8,199 bases of DNA, from positions 1 to 8,199 of the forward strand of contig CAJTVK010000166.1 in NCBI GenBank assembly GCA_910579645.1. The letters run 5' to 3'. The translations under genes were made by a program, and so were the position numbers. This stretch comes from an uncultured Lachnospiraceae bacterium. Its GTDB lineage: Bacteria; Bacillota; Clostridia; Lachnospirales; Lachnospiraceae. Of the stretch, positions 5,405-8,199 are shown one piece after another. The notes under the pieces were generated by a model. It was given only the letters and a program-made list of their open reading frames with translations, searched no databases and was not told the origin of the DNA. Each line of letters starts with the position of its first letter. Within the stretch, counting starts at the first letter, position 1.

Positions 5405-5854
5405 TCAGTTCTTTTTTTCCTGATAAATGGCTGCAATGCGTGCGGCCTTTTCCGGATAGTTTGTTTTCAGGTACATCAGGTATTGCAGTGCGCTTCCTTC
5501 AAAGGGCTGTATATCTCCCAATAATCCCACTTCATAGCAATTGCGGATTACATTGATGATGCAGTTTTCCGTATGGTTTTCCTTACAGTCCTTACATTCC
5601 TTCAGAATATGGGCAATTCCGATTTCCAGTTCCGGTTCGTCAAATACTTTGAAATCCATGGTGGGGATATGCTCCGTGCCTTGGGGGACTTCTTTTTTCG
5701 GTTCTTTCCGGTAATTTTCCATGCATTGCCTGGCATAGCCGATGATGCAGGCGGAACCTTGGCACTGGCCGCAGACAGTTTCGCTTTTACAGCAGTGTTT
5801 CAGGTCTTTTTCAACCAACTCGGCATTTAATCCTTTTTTGTGTTCGTGTTCCAT
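5405..5854 (-). CDS. Cysteine-rich protein with internal duplication, unknown function
   Basis: This 149-residue soluble protein has ten cysteines: 21, 22, 28, 31, 36, 44, 87, 90, 98 and 106. Two similar blocks stand out. The first is C28-x2-C31-x4-C36-x7-C44, with ACIIGYARQCMENY; the second is C87-x2-C90-x7-C98-x7-C106, with NCIINVIRNCYEVG. The shared CII...R.C pattern points to an internal duplication. Each block could bind a zinc ion or an iron-sulfur cluster; the residues are right but the metal is inference. There is no signal peptide or membrane helix, so it is probably cytoplasmic. The start at 5854 has GGAGG five bases upstream, and the gene lies only 27 bp behind the alpha-glucosidase, which implies co-transcription. 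The C-terminal region (about 115-149) is helical and free of cysteine. I do not recognise a named family. Confidence 0.85.
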   Translation of the reverse strand: MEHEHKKGLNAELVEKDLKHCCKSETVCGQCQGSACIIGYARQCMENYRKEPKKEVPQGTEHIPTMDFKVFDEPELEIGIAHILKECKDCKENHTENCIINVIRNCYEVGLLGDIQPFEGSALQYLMYLKTNYPEKAARIAAIYQEKKN

Positions 5855-5881
5855 AGGTACCTCCGGTTAGGGTTATAATTT

Positions 5882-7876
5882 TCAGCTGTTGGTAAGAAGC
5901 TTTCGGTTGGCCGGATTTTCGTAATCCTTGTGCACTCCGTCGTCTTCATAAAGAAGATATTCCGCATCTTTATAACCGAGCAGCTGCAAGGTGCCCATAT
6001 CAATCCGTTCTACGCTTTCCGCGGCATCCACCACAGGGATGCATTTGCCGGAGCGGATGAACAAGGGGACCTCGTTGAGTTCGATTTCCACATAGTGGTG
6101 TCCGGCCGGGAGTTCTTTCCGGTAAACCGTGCCATCCGGCATAAACTTCACGAACATCATTTCCTCGGGAAGGTAAACATACCGCCCTCTTGCATTCTGG
6201 GTGTATACCGGGGCAATCATGATTTCACTGCCTAACATCAGCTGGTCTTCTACCTGTGCCGCCATGTCATCCCCCGGATATTCAAAGGCCAGCGGCTTGA
6301 AATATAAGTCGTCGGAGAGAGCGGCTTTCATATATTCGCTGTAAAGGTAAGGGAGAAGACGGTATCGCACTTCTATGATATGGCGGAAGTCTTTCGGCCC
6401 TTCGAACTGATAGCATTCCTGCTCCCTGGTGCCAAGGGCGGCATGGTTTCTCATAAGAGGCGTAAATACGCCGAGAGCCAGCCAGCGCAGTAACAGATCT
6501 CTGGTAGTGTCGGCTCCGAAGCCGCCTAAGTCCGCACCGGTATAGAGAAAGCCGCACATATTCAGGGAGGGCATCATCTTCAGGTTCAGCAGGATATGGG
6601 ACCACCAGGATTTGTTGTCGCCGGTCCAAATGCCGCCGTAGCGGTGCATGCCGATATAGGAAGAACGGGAGAACATTAAAAACCGTTTTTCCGGTGCAAT
6701 ACGTTCGAAAGCCTCCCCGGCAGCCCGTGTCATATTATAGCCGAACAGGTTATGTATTTTGTCATGGCGTATTTTCTGCCCGCCTGCCTGATGATAGAAA
6801 GAGGCATAGTCCTTTGGATTGTTGGCCAAATTCATAATGACATATTTTATGTAAAAGGGAGGTACTTCGTCGGTCTTGCCGTCTACGAATTTGCGCATCA
6901 GTTCCGTCAATTTTTCCAGCCCTTCCGGAGTATAGAAGATGGACGGCTCATTCATGTCGTTCCAAAAACCTTCGATACCCTGCTCGGTCAGGGTGCGGTA
7001 ATAATCTCCGAACCACCGCCGTGCTTCCGGGTTTATCACATCCGGGAAATGGGTATATCCCGGCCAGACAGCCGCCACGAAATCGCTGCCGTCTTCTCTT
7101 TTGCAGAAATACCCGTTTGCCACGCCCTCTTCGTAAACCGGGTAGCCTTTTTCGATTTTCACGCCGGCATCAATGATGGGGACAAGCCGTATGTCCTTGG
7201 CTTTCATTTCTTTTACGAAGTCCGGGAAGTCCGGGAAATTTTCTTCGTTTAAGGTGAAATCTTTATAGTCCTGCATATAGTCGATATCCATATAGACCAT
7301 ATCAAGAGGAATATGGTTTTCCCGGTAACCGTCGGCCGCCTTACGGAAGTCGTCTTTTGTCTTATAGCCCCAGCGGCTCTGGCCGAAGCCGAAAGCGAAT
7401 TTCGGCGGGATATAGCTTCTGCCGATGATTTTCCGGAACTGCCTTACAATGTCGTAGGGGCTTTCCCCGTCTATTACATAGAGGTATAAATCCGCTTCCC
7501 CGCAGGAGACGGTCAGCATGTCAGAGCGGGTATAGCCGATGTCAAAGGTAAGCTTTGCAGGGTAGTCCACGAACAGGCCGAAATTTTTGCTGCCTGCTAT
7601 GACAAGGAAATTGTGGGCGGCATACAGGGATCTTTTGTCTTCGGTATGCTCCGGGTCGTCCGCGGCATCGCTGATATAGCAGTAGCCCCGTTTGTTAATG
7701 CCTCTGTTGGCTTCGCCGAGGCCATAGGCTATGTCGTTCTTTTCCAGCCGGCAGCGGAAGCGGAAGCCTTCCGTGAGGCTGATTTCCCCTACGGAAGGGG
7801 TGCCTTCCGAGAGGGGGAGGTCTGCGGTTACCGCTTCGGTTTCAAAGGGGTGTCCGTATTTGAATTTCTGAATCAT
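5882..7876 (-). CDS. GH31 family alpha-glucosidase (Ro-alphaG1 type)
   Basis: This 664-residue enzyme hydrolyses terminal alpha-linked glucose from small oligosaccharides and belongs to glycoside hydrolase family 31. An N-terminal beta-sandwich (about 1-150) contains YGLGEANRGINKRGY. The catalytic barrel (about 155-510) has MDIDY with Asp197, the nucleophile motif WNDMNE with Asp307, SRS with Arg404, the acid/base region WTGDNKSWW with Asp420, and RNH with His478. A beta-rich C-terminal part follows. From memory these numbers coincide with Ro-alphaG1 of Blautia obeum, a characterised enzyme of 663 residues, and Trp169 (FGQSRWGY), which in that enzyme favours isomaltose over maltose, is kept. 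So activity on alpha-1,6 links is likely. There is no signal peptide; it should act in the cytoplasm on imported sugars. The start has AAGGAGG 8 nt upstream. It heads a four-gene run with its own promoter. Full-length, no lost catalytic residue. Confidence 0.96.
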   Translation of the reverse strand: MIQKFKYGHPFETEAVTADLPLSEGTPSVGEISLTEGFRFRCRLEKNDIAYGLGEANRGINKRGYCYISDAADDPEHTEDKRSLYAAHNFLVIAGSKNFGLFVDYPAKLTFDIGYTRSDMLTVSCGEADLYLYVIDGESPYDIVRQFRKIIGRSYIPPKFAFGFGQSRWGYKTKDDFRKAADGYRENHIPLDMVYMDIDYMQDYKDFTLNEENFPDFPDFVKEMKAKDIRLVPIIDAGVKIEKGYPVYEEGVANGYFCKREDGSDFVAAVWPGYTHFPDVINPEARRWFGDYYRTLTEQGIEGFWNDMNEPSIFYTPEGLEKLTELMRKFVDGKTDEVPPFYIKYVIMNLANNPKDYASFYHQAGGQKIRHDKIHNLFGYNMTRAAGEAFERIAPEKRFLMFSRSSYIGMHRYGGIWTGDNKSWWSHILLNLKMMPSLNMCGFLYTGADLGGFGADTTRDLLLRWLALGVFTPLMRNHAALGTREQECYQFEGPKDFRHIIEVRYRLLPYLYSEYMKAALSDDLYFKPLAFEYPGDDMAAQVEDQLMLGSEIMIAPVYTQNARGRYVYLPEEMMFVKFMPDGTVYRKELPAGHHYVEIELNEVPLFIRSGKCIPVVDAAESVERIDMGTLQLLGYKDAEYLLYEDDGVHKDYENPANRKLLTNS

Positions 7877-7912
7877 TTTTCTTTCCTCCTTGTAAATAGC
7901 GTTTCACCTGTG

Positions 7913-7956
7913 GGCATAGGATGCCGGGACGGGTTTGTGGGAAAAACCTGCGGCAT
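7913..7956 (-). promoter_or_regulatory. Strong hairpin in the alpha-glucosidase mRNA leader, with alternative pairing
   Basis: ATGCCG (7921-7926) pairs with CGGCAT (7951-7956), and CGGGTTT (7930-7936) pairs with AAACCTG (7944-7950, one G-T pair). Together they make a 13-bp stem with a 3-nt bulge and a 7-nt loop, about 45 nt upstream of the start codon. The arm 7921-7925 can instead pair with GGCAT at 7913-7917, giving a small alternative hairpin. No T-run follows on the minus strand, so it is not a simple attenuator. Role unknown: mRNA stability, protein binding or translation control are possible. Confidence 0.5.
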
Positions 7957-7991
7957 GGCTTTCGGTGAATCCGCTTTGGATGTATGAGTGT

Positions 7992-8020
7992 ATTATAAGG
8001 GATTGTGAAGGGATTGGCAA
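7992..8020 (-). promoter_or_regulatory. Sigma-A type promoter of the alpha-glucosidase operon
   Basis: On the minus strand the -35 box is TTGCCA (8015-8020) and the -10 box is a perfect TATAAT (7992-7997), with a 17-bp spacer. Transcription should begin near 7985, leaving a leader of about 109 nt before the ATG at 7876. Confidence 0.75.
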
Positions 8021-8040
8021 TGGGGTTGTATGGATGTGTG

Positions 8041-8199
8041 GCATGCGGACGCATGCTCCGTCCTGCAGCGCCGTGCAGTGCCCGTTTGCATGGGCAGGCC
8101 GGTTCCCCTGACCGGGACGGTTGGTTCGGGCTTGCCTTCCGGCGGCAAAAATGAGGTATTTCTAACTGTTTTTCCTGCCGGATTTTCTGCCGACGGCGG
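8041..8199. repeat. GC-rich, palindrome-rich non-coding element (runs off the window)
   Basis: A chain of inverted repeats follows one after another: GCATGCG/CGCATGC (8041-8056), CTGCA/TGCAG (8063-8078), TGCCC/GGGCA (8079-8096), CCGGT/ACCGG (8099-8115) and TTGCC/GGCAA (8132-8148). They are followed by two CTGCCG copies near 8176 and 8188. Several reading frames stay open across it, but none gives a protein-like sequence. It may be a multi-copy intergenic repeat or a structured RNA. Together with the promoter and leader of the alpha-glucosidase it fills the gene-free stretch from 7877 to the window edge. Confidence 0.45.

Noticed and set aside
6282..6629. 115-codon minus-strand open frame inside the alpha-glucosidase gene
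   Set aside because: It is an alternative frame of an intact, well-supported GH31 gene with no start signal of its own.
7966..7980. Catabolite-repression (cre)-like site near the glucosidase start point
   Set aside because: TGAATCCGCTTTGG has three mismatches at fixed positions of the TGWAANCGNTNWCA consensus, too many to support CcpA control.
8020..8154. 44-codon plus-strand open frame with a CxxC near its start and a GAAGGG-like site upstream
   Set aside because: It lies entirely over the palindrome-rich stretch, the frame is open because of GC content, the composition is Arg/Ala/Pro-rich without secondary-structure logic, and the ATG overlaps the -35 box of the opposite promoter.
7994..8199. 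Minus-strand frame open from the window edge, which could be the 3' end of another gene
   Set aside because: Two minus-strand frames are open together across this GC-rich stretch and neither reads like a folded protein; the apparent end coincides with the glucosidase promoter.

Overview
The window looks like chromosomal DNA from a gut Lachnospiraceae-type Firmicute (Clostridium cluster XIVa). Three things point there: strong AAGGAGG-type ribosome binding sites, near-consensus sigma-A promoters, and a GH31 alpha-glucosidase that, from memory, matches the Blautia (Ruminococcus) obeum enzyme Ro-alphaG1 residue for residue at the catalytic numbering. No alignment or search was run.

Layout. (1) 99-1529, minus strand: a self-contained unit of a TetR/AcrR repressor followed by a roughly seven-helix membrane protein of unknown function. 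Its TTGACG-17-TATAAT promoter has a 13-bp palindrome (TGAACA-A-TGTTCA) lying across the start of transcription, and its leader contains a strong hairpin with a possible pseudoknot just before the ribosome binding site. (2) 1530-1709: non-coding DNA with a cluster of hairpin-forming inverted repeats. (3) 1710-4498, plus strand: a TTGAAA-17-TACAAT promoter, a leader with nested stems, two tandem paralogous membrane proteins of unknown function, an 18-nt tandem repeat beginning at the second gene's stop codon, and a rho-independent terminator. (4) 8020-4583, minus strand: a TTGCCA-17-TATAAT promoter, a leader with a 13-bp stem, then the GH31 alpha-glucosidase, a cysteine-rich protein with an internal duplication, a two-helix membrane protein and a DUF3788 protein. 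A strong terminator-like hairpin at 5344-5386 inside this unit points the opposite way to the genes. (5) 8041-8199: a GC-rich, palindrome-rich stretch without a convincing gene, running off the window edge.

How the genes work together. The repressor probably controls itself and the membrane protein next to it. The two plus-strand paralogs share an N-terminal extracytoplasmic domain (LEGxY...VPVxGTL) and a membrane anchor, and may act as a pair. The glucosidase is cytoplasmic and keeps Trp169, the residue linked to alpha-1,6 (isomaltose) preference in Ro-alphaG1; no sugar transporter is in view. The three small genes behind it are close enough to be co-transcribed, but nothing in their sequences ties them to sugar metabolism.

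I found no CRISPR array, insertion sequence, phage gene, rRNA or tRNA. The least explained parts are the paralogous membrane pair with its structured leader, the duplicated cysteine-rich protein, the opposite-facing terminator and the structured leaders of all three transcription units.
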